Shown piece by piece: positions 1 through 8,947 of a stretch of DNA of 64,000 bases (position 1 is its first letter; each line of letters starts with the position of its first letter). This stretch comes from JAAXKN01 sp036261625 (GTDB lineage: Bacteria; Bacteroidota; Ignavibacteria; Ignavibacteriales; SURF-24), in the NCBI GenBank assembly GCA_036261625.1, contig DATAKL010000074.1, positions 41,790-105,789 of the forward strand, read 5' to 3'. The notes beneath the pieces were generated by a model. That model had not been told where the DNA came from. It worked only from the letters and a program-made list of their open reading frames with translations, and searched no databases. The translations under genes and the position numbers were made by a program.

Positions 1-658
1 CGTTAAATTTATCGACTGCAATTGAAAGTGAAGCATTGCATGTGAGATTGGAATTGTATTTGTTTTTAATTTCCCAGTTTATACCGTCGTAACGGATCAG
101 CCCGCCGCCGTTGGTGCCGATCCAGACATTTCCAACTGAATCAGCTGCAAGAGCATAAACGAAATTGACCGGAAGAGGTGAGTTATCCTTATTGTACACG
201 GTCCAGTTATCAAGGTCTAGCCTGGCAAGTCCATTGTCTCCTGTTCCAATCCACACAACTCCATTGTGGTCAATAACAAGAGAAGCCACCCAGTTGCTTG
301 GCAGAAATGAATTTGATGTGTTCCAGTTTTGCCAGTTGGTACCGTCAAATTTATAAAGGCCTCCGTACCTGGTTCCAATCCACTTGTTGTTGTACTTGTC
401 TACGAAGATCACGCGTACAAAGTCATTGCTCAGTCCAGAGTTTTTTGAATTATATATGGTCCAGTTTCTGCCGTCGAACCTTGCAAGTCCGTACCCGTCG
501 GTTCCGACCCACTTTAAGTCCTGGTGATCTATAGCGATTGAAGAGACATTGTTGTTGGGAAGACGTGAGTTTGCTCCGTTGAAAATAATCCATTGTGAGC
601 TTTGAGCAAACAGGACGTTAGAGAATATAAGAAAAAAGGATAGTAGTATCTTTTTCAT
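1..658 (-). CDS. Secreted two-component-regulator-type beta-propeller protein, 3' end outside window
   Basis: The frame is open from an ATG at 658 down to base 2, so the C-terminus lies beyond the window. The first 19 residues (MKKILLSFF..., ending FAQ) form a signal peptide, so the product is exported. After it come about five repeats of roughly 40 residues carrying W(I/V)GT-x-G-x-GL-x-(R/K)(F/Y/L)D and NW-x-x-(Y/W)N signatures. These match the Reg_prop blades (PF07494 style) of beta-propellers in hybrid two-component sensors and in free secreted proteins. Whether a Y_Y_Y, kinase or T9SS sorting domain follows cannot be seen. The T9SS-rich surroundings make a surface protein plausible. Confidence 0.8.
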   Translation of the reverse strand, partial: MKKILLSFFLIFSNVLFAQSSQWIIFNGANSRLPNNNVSSIAIDHQDLKWVGTDGYGLARFDGRNWTIYNSKNSGLSNDFVRVIFVDKYNNKWIGTRYGGLYKFDGTNWQNWNTSNSFLPSNWVASLVIDHNGVVWIGTGDNGLARLDLDNWTVYNKDNSPLPVNFVYALAADSVGNVWIGTNGGGLIRYDGINWEIKNKYNSNLTCNASLSIAVDKFN

Positions 659-895
659 GTGGCCCCTCTATTAAAAATATGATTTTTAAATGTAATTTAG
701 GTGTATACATTTAATCATATAATTTGTCCGAATAACCGCAAGATACAAAGGAGGTTTTGCTGCATTTTAGCGAAAAAATAATTTCCGCAGGTGATATACC
801 TCACATTACAGCAAATTTTCTTTAGGGAAAAGCCCCGGAAAGGACACAGGGCTGGTCTTTGAGGAAATTAAGATGTGGCCTGTGGAAGCCTGAAC

Positions 896-1336
896 TTATC
901 TGCCTATAATTTCTTCAAGTGTTTTAACGGCAAACTTAACACATTCTTTACAAATTAACTCCCTGTGATTTTCTTCTTTATGTTTGATTTGACCTTCTTC
1001 TGTATTAAGATCGCACCCGAGTAATTCTCTGCATTTAATCGTACCAAATTCATTCTTAAAACTCCCGGTAAAACTCTTTGTCTTTTCCAGCAGTAAAGTT
1101 CTTTGCTCCTGATCCACGGGATCTGTAAATCCGAATTCAAGGCCCAAAACCATAAAGGCGCCTGTTACAGCGCCGCATGTTTCCTGCATTCTGCCCATTC
1201 CGGCTCCGAATACCGAAGCAAACCGTTTGCCGTCGTTTTCTAAAATGCCGTATTCCTTCAAGAAAGGGAGTAATGTAGACTGGGCACAGTTATATGATTC
1301 ATCCATAAACGCATGGACGGCTTCTTCCTGTTTCAT
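896..1336 (-). CDS. C-GCAxxG-C-C family putative redox protein
   Basis: This is a 146-residue cytosolic protein with six cysteines (17, 54, 102, 108, 129, 132). They sit in the arrangement of the C_GCAxxG_C_C family: NCAQ near residue 17, an ETCGAVTGA segment around Cys54, CRELLGC at 102-108, and CKEC at 129-132. Members are presumed metal- or disulfide-based redox proteins, but no reaction is established. The central glycine-rich stretch GAGMGRM is also typical. The ATG at 1336 has an AAGGAAA upstream. It lies about 45 nt downstream of the cupin gene on the same strand, so the two may be co-transcribed. Confidence 0.8.
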   Translation of the reverse strand: MKQEEAVHAFMDESYNCAQSTLLPFLKEYGILENDGKRFASVFGAGMGRMQETCGAVTGAFMVLGLEFGFTDPVDQEQRTLLLEKTKSFTGSFKNEFGTIKCRELLGCDLNTEEGQIKHKEENHRELICKECVKFAVKTLEEIIGR

Positions 1337-1380
1337 AATTTCTGATTTCCTTTATTATTTATTCCATTCGTTGAAAAATA

Positions 1381-1743
1381 CTATTCATCGCGGTGGACGG
1401 TTTCAGGAGAAAATGCCGGGAGGCATATTGAAACATATTCTGCCCCTTCAGCTTCAGGCGTGCTGTACTGAACCCATTCTCCCGCATAAATAAGTATTCC
1501 TTCCTGTTCTTTTATCAGGAATGTTTCCTGTCTGGTTTTAACTGTAAGCATCCCTTTCAGTACAATTGTGTATTCATCAAATTCAGGCCTCTGTCCCGGT
1601 TCAACCCATCCCCCGGGGCTCTTCATTCTGGCAATGCTGAGCCCGCTTTGATTTGTATTTACCCGTCCTACATACTCCTCAATTATTTTGGGCTTATTAC
1701 CCGCGGCTTTTATTACGGATGGAGAAGAAATTTTAATGGCCAT
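1381..1743 (-). CDS. Cupin-domain protein
   Basis: This 120-residue single-domain protein has the cupin pattern of a double-stranded beta-barrel. Motif 1 is around PEFDEYTIVLKGML (a Glu/His-type metal site with few histidines), and motif 2 is near EGILIYAGEWVQYSTP. A GGAG lies just before the ATG at 1743. The substrate is unknown. Relatives act as sugar isomerases, dioxygenases or sensors, and nothing here decides between these. The gene precedes the C-GCAxxG-C-C gene on the same strand and follows the acyltransferase by 15 nt, so all three could share a transcript. Confidence 0.7.
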   Translation of the reverse strand: MAIKISSPSVIKAAGNKPKIIEEYVGRVNTNQSGLSIARMKSPGGWVEPGQRPEFDEYTIVLKGMLTVKTRQETFLIKEQEGILIYAGEWVQYSTPEAEGAEYVSICLPAFSPETVHRDE

Positions 1744-1758
1744 ACTTATGCTCCCTAA

Positions 1759-2949
1759 TTACTCGGATTGATCCTGGAGAGTGACTACATTGTAAAGGCT
1801 GTCTTCTTTTTTAAATAAACGGTTAAATCTTTTCCTTAAATAAAGGTTAAAAGGATTAGAAAAATATTCCGCAATCACGCTTCCAAATATACCTGAAACA
1901 ATAATAGCTGAAACGTAAAGTGCCCAGGCCCATTCTCCTGAAAGCTTCATCATATTATATAATTGAACAAAGAATAATACAATAAACATGTGAGTAAGAT
2001 AAATTTCATAACTGCTCCGCCCCAAATAAGAAAGCGCCGCTGTCAGCCTGTATGCGGGCTGATGCCTGGAGGTATAGCGCTTATGCATCGCAATAAGAAT
2101 GATTGCAGTTCCGATGGCCAGCAATGTGACATTTAATCCGATCTCAGACAATCCGAGCGCAAAGACAACTTTTCTGAAAACCATCACCAGTATAAACAGT
2201 AACCAGCCGGCAGAAGAAATAATTATTAAGGAGAGCTTCTTTATTTTAATTCTTCTGGAAATAAGTGCTGCAATGCATCCAAGAGCGATTGCATCCAGGT
2301 ATGCAAAATAGTTCCTGTCGCCAAGTTCGTTCCCGGGATACCATACTGTGCGGGCAAAAGGTGAAAGAACAAGAAATGCCGAAACCAGCAGAATAAATTG
2401 GCGCTCTTTACGGCAGAAAAAGCAAACTATGGGAAAGAAAAAATAAAAGAACTCTTCAACTGAAAGTGACCAGAGGATATCCCACGAGCCTGGTAAATAA
2501 CCGACCTTGAGCTCCAGCAAATTTATATGGAATGTTAAAGCCGCAAGGATTGCTCTGCCCAGGCTTGTCTGCCTGGGATTTATTACGAAATCAGAAAATC
2601 CGATTATGTGGAGAACCGAAAGTGCTAAAAGCAGTGCCAGAAGCATTGGCATTATACGGGCAAACCGCATTGAATAAAACTCGCGCAGTCTTATTTTGGG
2701 CAGTGAATTCCATTTATTAAGTGACGAATGGGTAATCAGAAAGCCTGAAATTACGAAGAATATACATACGCCATAATACCCGCTGAAAAAAAGAATGTTG
2801 TAAACAGGTTTCGGCATTATACTGCCGAGAAGAGTTGTTTTAAAGGGAATTCTGATATTAAGATGAAGTAAAATTACAGACAGTACCGAAAGTCCTCTTA
2901 GAGTGTCAATCCCATTGTTATGTTTACCGTAAGTTTTTATTTTTTCCAC
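1759..2949 (-). CDS. Acyltransferase family 3 (OafA/YrhL-like) membrane protein
   Basis: This is a 396-residue polytopic membrane protein. The N-terminal GIDTLRGL segment contains Arg18 and His29 in the R-x10-H arrangement conserved in AT3 acyltransferases, and about ten hydrophobic segments follow. A WSLSVEEFFYFFFP motif in the middle is characteristic of the family. Members move acetyl or other acyl groups from cytoplasmic donors onto surface polysaccharide, lipid A or peptidoglycan. The acceptor here cannot be inferred. The start is a GTG at 2949 with AAGGA about 7 nt upstream. A second family member lies at 7581-8756. Confidence 0.9.
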   Translation of the reverse strand: MEKIKTYGKHNNGIDTLRGLSVLSVILLHLNIRIPFKTTLLGSIMPKPVYNILFFSGYYGVCIFFVISGFLITHSSLNKWNSLPKIRLREFYSMRFARIMPMLLALLLALSVLHIIGFSDFVINPRQTSLGRAILAALTFHINLLELKVGYLPGSWDILWSLSVEEFFYFFFPIVCFFCRKERQFILLVSAFLVLSPFARTVWYPGNELGDRNYFAYLDAIALGCIAALISRRIKIKKLSLIIISSAGWLLFILVMVFRKVVFALGLSEIGLNVTLLAIGTAIILIAMHKRYTSRHQPAYRLTAALSYLGRSSYEIYLTHMFIVLFFVQLYNMMKLSGEWAWALYVSAIIVSGIFGSVIAEYFSNPFNLYLRKRFNRLFKKEDSLYNVVTLQDQSE

Positions 2950-3329
2950 TAAAATTCCTTAACATTCACCAGGAAAAGATATCCGGGCAATCTCGTAAAT
3001 AAAAATAATCAGTGCTCATTATGTTATAAAAAAGGTTTACGCAAGATAGTTAAATCCTGCATTTATCAGAAGATATTTTTTAATAACTTGACCTTTTCTG
3101 TCGCAAGTCAGCAGAAATAAACCCATCCGCTTAAGTAATTTGGTGGTTTTCAGTGACTGAAATTACTCTAATCTTTCCCAGGAAACAATTAAAAAAGCAA
3201 CGAATGCTGGTACCGGACTTTTTACAGTGAAAATTATTGGCTGAGTGTTAATCTTTTACTTTGAGCTTATCAGGTCAACTGCCCTTTCCGGCAATTCATC
3301 TCTTCCTTCCTTGATGCCTTTAATGGTTG
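2950..3329. other. Intergenic stretch without a recognisable gene
   Basis: This AT-rich stretch separates the acyltransferase gene from a transposase remnant. A reading frame on the plus strand enters from about 3245, but its product resembles nothing I know. The left end of the old insertion element may lie here, but I found no terminal inverted repeat. Confidence 0.4.
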
Positions 3330-3642
3330 GGGCAACCATTATGTCAGGTGGCAATAAAGACCTCTTTGAGAAAGAAAAGGCCAAACAGGAAGAAAAGGCA
3401 AAGGCGAACGGCCTTTGGGAGCCTCATGCAGTTTGACGGAAGCATTCACGACTGGTTTGAAGTGGGTGAGCCTGAGTGCTGCCTGTTGGTCTGTGTGTCG
3501 ATGATGCTGCAGGACGGGTTCACCTGAGGTTCTCCGAGTCTGAGAACACCCAGAGGACGCAATGCTTACGATATGGGAGTATGTGAAGCTATATGGCATT
3601 CCAAGGAGCATATTCACCGACCGTTGCAGCGTCTACTGGTGA
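3330..3642 (+). pseudogene. Degenerate ISNCY-type transposase remnant
   Basis: The remnant is readable only by switching frames. One frame gives RRTAFGSLMQFDGSIHDWFE followed by CCLLVCV. A second gives DDAAGRVHLRFSESENTQ. A third gives YVKLYGIPRSIFTDRCSVYW, ending at a TGA at 3640. This order matches the DDE catalytic region of ISNCY-family transposases, where a DGS-x-HDWFE segment is followed by CCLL-x-x-x-DDATGR and a DRHS-type motif. At least two frameshifts and loss of both ends mean it is dead. Only about 100 codons of the core survive. I found no flanking inverted repeats. Confidence 0.7.
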
Positions 3643-3857
3643 GAAAGTGAAACTGGATCTTCAGAGAAATTATCTCCTGGCGCTGATGTGATTTTTCGCC
3701 TAAGCTTTAGTGTAAGTCCATTACGGCTGCGCCTTCATTGCGTTACCCTAAAGTTTTTAATAAAATAAATAACTATGTTTGTACTGACATTTCTAAATTG
3801 CTATAACAGAATGAAAAATTTAAGCTATATTGCTAAATAAAAAAGGAACGCCTTTAT

Positions 3858-4187
3858 ATGGAAATGAAAGATATTCCCTTCGAAGTTACAGACTGGCTTA
3901 AAGTTGAAAGAACTGAACACAAGGGGGAAACAGGAACGGCCTTCTGGCACACACGGCAGCTTGGAAGTATACGCATCCGTTTGGTTGAGTATTCACAGGG
4001 ATATCTTGCCGATCACTGGTGCTCCAAAGGGCACATTCTCTTCTGCCTTGAAGGGGAGCTCGTAACCGAGCTTAAAGACGGAAGGAAATTTACTCTTACT
4101 CCCGGAATGAGCTACCAGGTGGCGGACAATATGGAACCCCACCGCTCCGCTACAAAGAATGGAGCCACGCTTTTTATTGTGGATTAA
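3858..4187 (+). CDS. DHCW-motif cupin-fold protein
   Basis: This 109-residue protein has a cupin fold. The segment LADHWCSKGHILFCLEGEL resembles the DHCW-motif cupin group, here in the order D-H-W-C, and is followed by the GMSYQVADNMEPHRS second motif. The DHWC and H residues are the likely metal or catalytic ligands. No reaction is established for the group. AAGGA about 11 nt upstream supports the ATG at 3858. The following hydrolase gene begins about 24 nt after the stop, so the two probably form a small operon. Confidence 0.85.
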   Translation: MEMKDIPFEVTDWLKVERTEHKGETGTAFWHTRQLGSIRIRLVEYSQGYLADHWCSKGHILFCLEGELVTELKDGRKFTLTPGMSYQVADNMEPHRSATKNGATLFIVD

Positions 4188-4210
4188 TATTTTTAGGATT
4201 GAATTTATTT

Positions 4211-5002
4211 ATGGCTGAGATCACCTCGAAGGACTTTTTTATAGATATTGAGGGATCGTCCCTTTTTGTAAGGAAGCTTACGCCTGTAAATACAGACTTT
4301 ACAAAGGCTTCGGTAATTTTTCTGCACGACTCACTGGGATCGGCTGCACTTTGGAGGAAGTATCCTGAAATAATTTCTCTAGGATCACAAAGAGAAGTTT
4401 ACGTCTATGAACGCCGCGGACACGGAAGCTCTTCACCCCTTGAGACTCACGTTCGCAACAGCCGTTACCTTGAATATGAAGCAGACCTGATCCCCTCAAT
4501 TCTAAAAGAGCTTTCAGTTAAAGAGGCCGTTCTTTACGGTCATAGCGACGGGGCTTCAATTGCACTCATAGCTGCTGGAAAATTCCCCGCGCTTATAAAA
4601 GGCCTCATTGTGGAAGCTCCGCATATATTTGTTGAAGACATTACAATTGAAGGGGTCCAGAGGACAGTCGAAAGGAAAAATGAAACACGCATAATTGACA
4701 AGCTTAAAAAATACCACGGGGAAAAAGCTGAAACCACCTTCCGTGCCTGGGGAGAGACATGGCTTAAACCCGAATACCACAGCTGGAACATTGAAAGCTT
4801 CCTTAAAAATATAGCCTCGCCTGTACTTGTTATTCAGGGGGAAGATGACGAATACGGCACAGAGCGGCAGATGACCGGCATATCCGGATTGTCCAAAGGA
4901 CGGGTTGAACTCCGGCTTCTGCCCAAAATGGGCCACAATCCCCATAACGAAAGTCCTTCAACTGTCTCGCGTATGGCTCTTGAATTCCTAAAAGATCTCT
5001 AA
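4211..5002 (+). CDS. Alpha/beta-fold hydrolase
   Basis: This is a protein of about 263 residues with the alpha/beta-hydrolase fold. The HDSLGS segment forms the oxyanion side, YERRGHGSS follows strand 4, and GHSDGAS is the nucleophile elbow with the catalytic Ser. The acid lies in the GEDDEYG segment and the His in KMGHNPHNESP near the C-terminus. The triad is therefore complete. It is cytosolic, with no signal peptide. I place the start at ATG 4211 (MAEITSKD). A TTG at 4199 would add four residues, but AGGA abuts it. The substrate is unknown. Confidence 0.85.
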   Translation: MAEITSKDFFIDIEGSSLFVRKLTPVNTDFTKASVIFLHDSLGSAALWRKYPEIISLGSQREVYVYERRGHGSSSPLETHVRNSRYLEYEADLIPSILKELSVKEAVLYGHSDGASIALIAAGKFPALIKGLIVEAPHIFVEDITIEGVQRTVERKNETRIIDKLKKYHGEKAETTFRAWGETWLKPEYHSWNIESFLKNIASPVLVIQGEDDEYGTERQMTGISGLSKGRVELRLLPKMGHNPHNESPSTVSRMALEFLKDL

Positions 5003-5206
5003 AGCCACAACTCTTCCTCTGGTTTTATAACTGCACTTGTCCTGCTTCAGTTGCCATAATCCTTTTTTTTCTTATTATATATGTAGATATAAAAAGGAAT
5101 TGTATCCGGCTACTTCAGAGACATTAACCGAAAGATGATCTATACCCGTTTTGCATTGGGGCTGTTTACCTGACTTCATCAAAATAACAATAGAGGGAGA
5201 AGGGCC

Positions 5207-7525
5207 ATGAGCTTAAATGATTCCGGAAAAGAAGAGAAATACTATCCTGAGGGCAGTTACAAAAGAGGACTCATAATTTCCAAAGGGTGGTTCCAGGCAG
5301 CTATACTTGTTTTTATTTTCGGCTTTTTTGTCCTCGGTCTTCTGGCATACTGGTCTTATACTGAAAAACCTCCTATACCTGAGAAGGTGCTCAGTTCAAA
5401 AGGGGAGGTCCTATTTACCGGCAGTGATATAATTGAAGGGCAGAAAATATTTCTGAAAAACGGACTCATGCAGTATGGCTCCATTTTAGGGCACGGGGCT
5501 TACTTAGGTCCTGACTTTACTACCGATTACCTCCGCAGGGCTTCCGACCTGGCAAAGGAATATTATGGAGGGCTTAATTCCGAAAGGGCAAAGATCAGTA
5601 CAAAAGATGATTTTAAGACCAACCGCTACAATCCTTCCAACGGAACATTAGTATATTCTGAGGCGCAGAATAATGCTTTCAGGAAGCTGCAGGACTATTA
5701 TGCCGCATTCTTTTCTGAGCCGACAACAAAATTCGGCCTGAGGCCAGAGGCAATAAAAAACAGGGCTGATACGGACAAACTGACCGCCTACTTCAGCTGG
5801 ACAGCCTGGCTTGCCTCTGCACTGCGCCCCGGAGAGGACTACAGCTATACAAACAACTGGCCTCCTGAGACTGCAGTCGGGAACACGCAGACCGCTGAGG
5901 CCGTAACCTGGAGCGTGCTGTCGCTGATTGCACTGCTGGGCGGAATAGGCCTCATGATGGCCGCATTCGGCAGATGGAAATTTATAGGCTGGCATGGCAG
6001 GGAAAATGCCACGCTTAACTTTATCGAGCCGGGAAAAGTATTCCTTACACCTTCACAAAGATCCACTGCCTACTTCTTCCTTGTAATGGCGCTTTTGTTC
6101 CTGATTCAGGCGCTGCTCGGAGGATCAATTCAGCATTACAGGACGGAACTGACAAACTTTTTCGGGTTTGACCTTGCAAAGATTCTTCCTTTTAATGTAG
6201 CCCGTACGTGGCACCTCCAGCTGGCAATATTCTGGGTGGCAACTTCATTTCTTGCTGCGGGAATCTTCCTGGCTCCTTTGATCTCGCAAAATGAGCCGGA
6301 AAAGCAGCACTGGCTGGCTTACGGACTTTTGGGGGCCCTGGCAATTGTTGTCTTTGGAAGCCTTATAGGTGAATACCTCGGAATATTCGGCTTTATTGGA
6401 AACCTCTGGAACTGGTTCGGAAATCAGGGATGGGAGTATCTAGACCTTGGACGGTTCTGGCAGATTCTCTTGTCCATAGGACTTGTGTTCTGGGTAGCGA
6501 TTCTTTACCGATCCATGCACACGAGATTAAAGAACGAACATATGGCAAACATGCCGTGGATTTTCTTTTTTGCCGCCCTTGCAATACCGGCCTTTTATGC
6601 CGTGGGTCTTTTGGCAAGTACAGGCTCAAATTATACGGTAGCCGATTACTGGAGGTGGTGGGTTGTTCACCTCTGGGTTGAGGATTTTCTTGAGCTTTTT
6701 ACAACGGTTGTTGTTGCATATATTTTTGTCCTGCTGGGCATTGTTCAGGAAAGGACAGCTCTTACGCTCATATTTCTGGACTTCATTTTATATTCAGCAG
6801 GAGGCGTAATCGGAACAATGCACCATATGTATTTCAGCGGCGCACCTGTTCAGCATATGGCGCTCGGAGCGGTGTTTTCTGCCGCTGAGGTAGTTCCGCT
6901 TACATTCCTTACCGTGGAGGCCTGGAGTTTCCTGCAGCTTGGAACAGCACAGATCTCAAAGACTACAACGCCGTTTCCCCATAAGTGGGCAGTCATGTTC
7001 CTGGTGGCCGTGGGGTTCTGGAATTTCCTGGGAGCCGGAATATTCGGTTTTCTCATTAATCTTCCGATAGTCTCTTACTACGAAATAGGAACGGCGCTTA
7101 CGGCAAATCACGGCCATGCGGCATTTATGGGCGTCTATGGAATGCTTGCCGTGGGGCTTGCATTGTTCTGCCTGCGTTATTTAATCCCTGCCGATAAATG
7201 GTCCGACAAGATGGCAAAATTCAGCTTCTGGACCTTAAACATCGGTCTGGCATGGATGTGTCTTGGCACCCTCTTCCCGCTTGGTGTCATACAGCTTTAC
7301 CACTCGGTCAGCGCGGGATACTTTGAAGCCCGGTCGCTTAAGTTTCTTACCTCTGAACTGAATACAATTATTGAGTGGATAAGACTTCCGGGTGACCTGA
7401 TGGTTATAATTGGAGTTATTCCGCTTATAATTTTGACATGGCGAGGCGTAAGATACAGGGTGGAGAGAGTAACCGAAAAACCGAAAGAGATAATTCTTAC
7501 TGAAATTAGTGAAGATGAAAAGTAA
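5207..7525 (+). CDS. norZ: Quinol-dependent nitric oxide reductase (qNOR)
   Basis: This 772-residue integral membrane enzyme reduces two NO to N2O with electrons from quinol. It is single-chain. An N-terminal extension of roughly 230 residues corresponds to the NorC-like domain but lacks a CxxCH haem-c site, which marks the quinol-oxidising form. The catalytic core has all expected ligands: His336 and His637 for low-spin haem b, His635 for haem b3, and His488, His539 and His540 with Glu492 for the non-haem iron. A strong GGGAGAAGG precedes the ATG. No other denitrification gene is nearby, so a detoxification role is likely. No NsrR- or NorR-type operator was recognised in the 200 nt upstream. 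Confidence 0.95.
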   Translation: MSLNDSGKEEKYYPEGSYKRGLIISKGWFQAAILVFIFGFFVLGLLAYWSYTEKPPIPEKVLSSKGEVLFTGSDIIEGQKIFLKNGLMQYGSILGHGAYLGPDFTTDYLRRASDLAKEYYGGLNSERAKISTKDDFKTNRYNPSNGTLVYSEAQNNAFRKLQDYYAAFFSEPTTKFGLRPEAIKNRADTDKLTAYFSWTAWLASALRPGEDYSYTNNWPPETAVGNTQTAEAVTWSVLSLIALLGGIGLMMAAFGRWKFIGWHGRENATLNFIEPGKVFLTPSQRSTAYFFLVMALLFLIQALLGGSIQHYRTELTNFFGFDLAKILPFNVARTWHLQLAIFWVATSFLAAGIFLAPLISQNEPEKQHWLAYGLLGALAIVVFGSLIGEYLGIFGFIGNLWNWFGNQGWEYLDLGRFWQILLSIGLVFWVAILYRSMHTRLKNEHMANMPWIFFFAALAIPAFYAVGLLASTGSNYTVADYWRWWVVHLWVEDFLELFTTVVVAYIFVLLGIVQERTALTLIFLDFILYSAGGVIGTMHHMYFSGAPVQHMALGAVFSAAEVVPLTFLTVEAWSFLQLGTAQISKTTTPFPHKWAVMFLVAVGFWNFLGAGIFGFLINLPIVSYYEIGTALTANHGHAAFMGVYGMLAVGLALFCLRYLIPADKWSDKMAKFSFWTLNIGLAWMCLGTLFPLGVIQLYHSVSAGYFEARSLKFLTSELNTIIEWIRLPGDLMVIIGVIPLIILTWRGVRYRVERVTEKPKEIILTEISEDEK

Positions 7526-7542
7526 GTCTCAATAGCTGGATT

Positions 7543-7578
7543 AATAAAGCCCCGACTCATATGATTCGGGGCTTTATT
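7543..7578. terminator. Bidirectional terminator between norZ and the acyltransferase
   Basis: A 13-bp stem (7543-7555 with 7566-7578) contains a GCCCCG core and a 10-nt loop, with A/T tracts on both sides. It sits between convergent genes and can stop transcription from either side. Confidence 0.85.
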
Positions 7579-7580
7579 AT

Positions 7581-8756
7581 TTATTTACTTACAGTTTCCA
7601 TTTCTGCTGAATACTCTTTCTTCGTTGTGTACTTTCCGGAGAGCCACTTCCTTACAGGTATATCGTATAACTTTAAGCTAAGGTATGCAATTGCAATTGC
7701 TGAGGCTAACAGCAATAGTCCCACAGGCCATGCCTTAACCATCGGGATCTTATTGTCAATGGCCCAAGCAGTAAAGATATAAATCAAAGGATAGTGAGTT
7801 ATATAAAGGGGATAAGATATGTCGCCTAAGAAGCGGCTTATCTTTGAAGCGTATTTGCCTTTTATTTCGCCGCTGGCGCCCATGTAAACGATGAGGGGGA
7901 AAAGAAAAATAATTGACAATGAATCATAAAGCCCGTTCATCCAGAGGTTTTCACTGCCGCCAATTCTTGGGAATGAGAGAACAACAATAATCATTAAGCT
8001 GCACCACAAAAATGCGTTTTTAACCTTGCCTGGTTTGACCACTCTGGAAAGGAGCAGTCCTGCAAAGAATGGATAAAGCAGCCGTGTCAGTCCGATCCTG
8101 AACTGTGCAGGCTCAATTGACCATCCTCCGATAACGTCGCCGTTGGGGCTCGTTACGGCCAGATGAATTGTCAGGCATGCGGCCAGAAAAACCAGAATGG
8201 AAAGAAGTTTATTTGAGAACTTCCTAATGAAAAGGGCATAGAGGATGTTTCCCACATATTCAAAAAAAAGTGACCACGCTGGCCCATCCAGCGGGTGCAT
8301 TTCAGCCCAGCCCCTTATATCCATTGAACGGCCTACGGGCAGGAGTGTAAATCCGACGAGCATAACTGCTATCATCTTCCACACGGGGACGCTGCTGATG
8401 CCGGGGAAAAGTATTGGTGATGAACTGAAATAAAAACCTATTGCTCCAATCACCATTCCAACAATTATCATAGGGTGAAGTCTTATGAGCCTCCGCTTGA
8501 AGAAATCCTTCAGAGACATTTTCCCCCAGCGGTCGTCATATGCATAACCTATAACAAAGCCTGAGAGGGCAAAGAAGAAATCAACAGCAAGGTATCCGTG
8601 GTTAATTATCTGCTTTAGATGATTACCTTCTGAGAATGTTTCAAAAAGGTGAAAGATCACAACCATTATTGCCGCAACGCCGCGCAGTGCGTCAAGTATT
8701 TCGTAATGGTTTTTGGAATCTGAAAAAGAAGCGGTTGGCGATTTTAAGTAGCTCAT
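7581..8756 (-). CDS. Acyltransferase family 3 membrane protein
   Basis: This polytopic protein of about 391 residues has the AT3 signature ALRGVAA...FHLFE, with Arg and His separated by ten residues near the N-terminus. The middle motif GPAWSLFFEYVGN is also characteristic, and about ten transmembrane segments are visible. It probably acylates a cell-surface glycan. I chose the ATG at 8756. A TTG at 8789 would add 11 residues, but no ribosome binding site supports it. It is only distantly similar to the acyltransferase at 1759-2949, so a recent duplication is unlikely. Confidence 0.85.
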   Translation of the reverse strand: MSYLKSPTASFSDSKNHYEILDALRGVAAIMVVIFHLFETFSEGNHLKQIINHGYLAVDFFFALSGFVIGYAYDDRWGKMSLKDFFKRRLIRLHPMIIVGMVIGAIGFYFSSSPILFPGISSVPVWKMIAVMLVGFTLLPVGRSMDIRGWAEMHPLDGPAWSLFFEYVGNILYALFIRKFSNKLLSILVFLAACLTIHLAVTSPNGDVIGGWSIEPAQFRIGLTRLLYPFFAGLLLSRVVKPGKVKNAFLWCSLMIIVVLSFPRIGGSENLWMNGLYDSLSIIFLFPLIVYMGASGEIKGKYASKISRFLGDISYPLYITHYPLIYIFTAWAIDNKIPMVKAWPVGLLLLASAIAIAYLSLKLYDIPVRKWLSGKYTTKKEYSAEMETVSK

Positions 8757-8893
8757 GAGTTTGTAATGTTTTTCCGGTTTAAATAACAATTAAAGATTAC
8801 AGGAATTTATATTTGCCACATCAAAAATAACAAAAATTGAACAATAACTCAGCCTTTCCAGATCAGAATCCGTGCAGGATGCGCATAAAATAA

Positions 8894-8926
8894 AAAAGCC
8901 CGGGATAAGAACAGGCCCGGGCTTTT
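8894..8926 (-). terminator. Terminator downstream of the Asp-box propeller gene
   Basis: An 11-bp stem with a GCCCGGG core pairs 8894-8904 with 8916-8926 around an 11-nt loop. On the minus strand it is followed by a U-rich run, as expected for an intrinsic terminator about 20 nt past the stop at 8948. Confidence 0.85.
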
Positions 8927-8947
8927 ATTCTTCACTTGAAAAATTAT

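Noticed and set aside
165..534. Plus-strand reading frames opposite the first propeller gene
   Set aside because: The minus strand is open through the whole interval with a signal peptide and clear repeats, so these are antisense shadows.
3339..3617. Minus-strand frame of 92 codons across the transposase remnant
   Set aside because: The plus strand holds ordered transposase pieces. The minus product resembles nothing and has no ribosome site.
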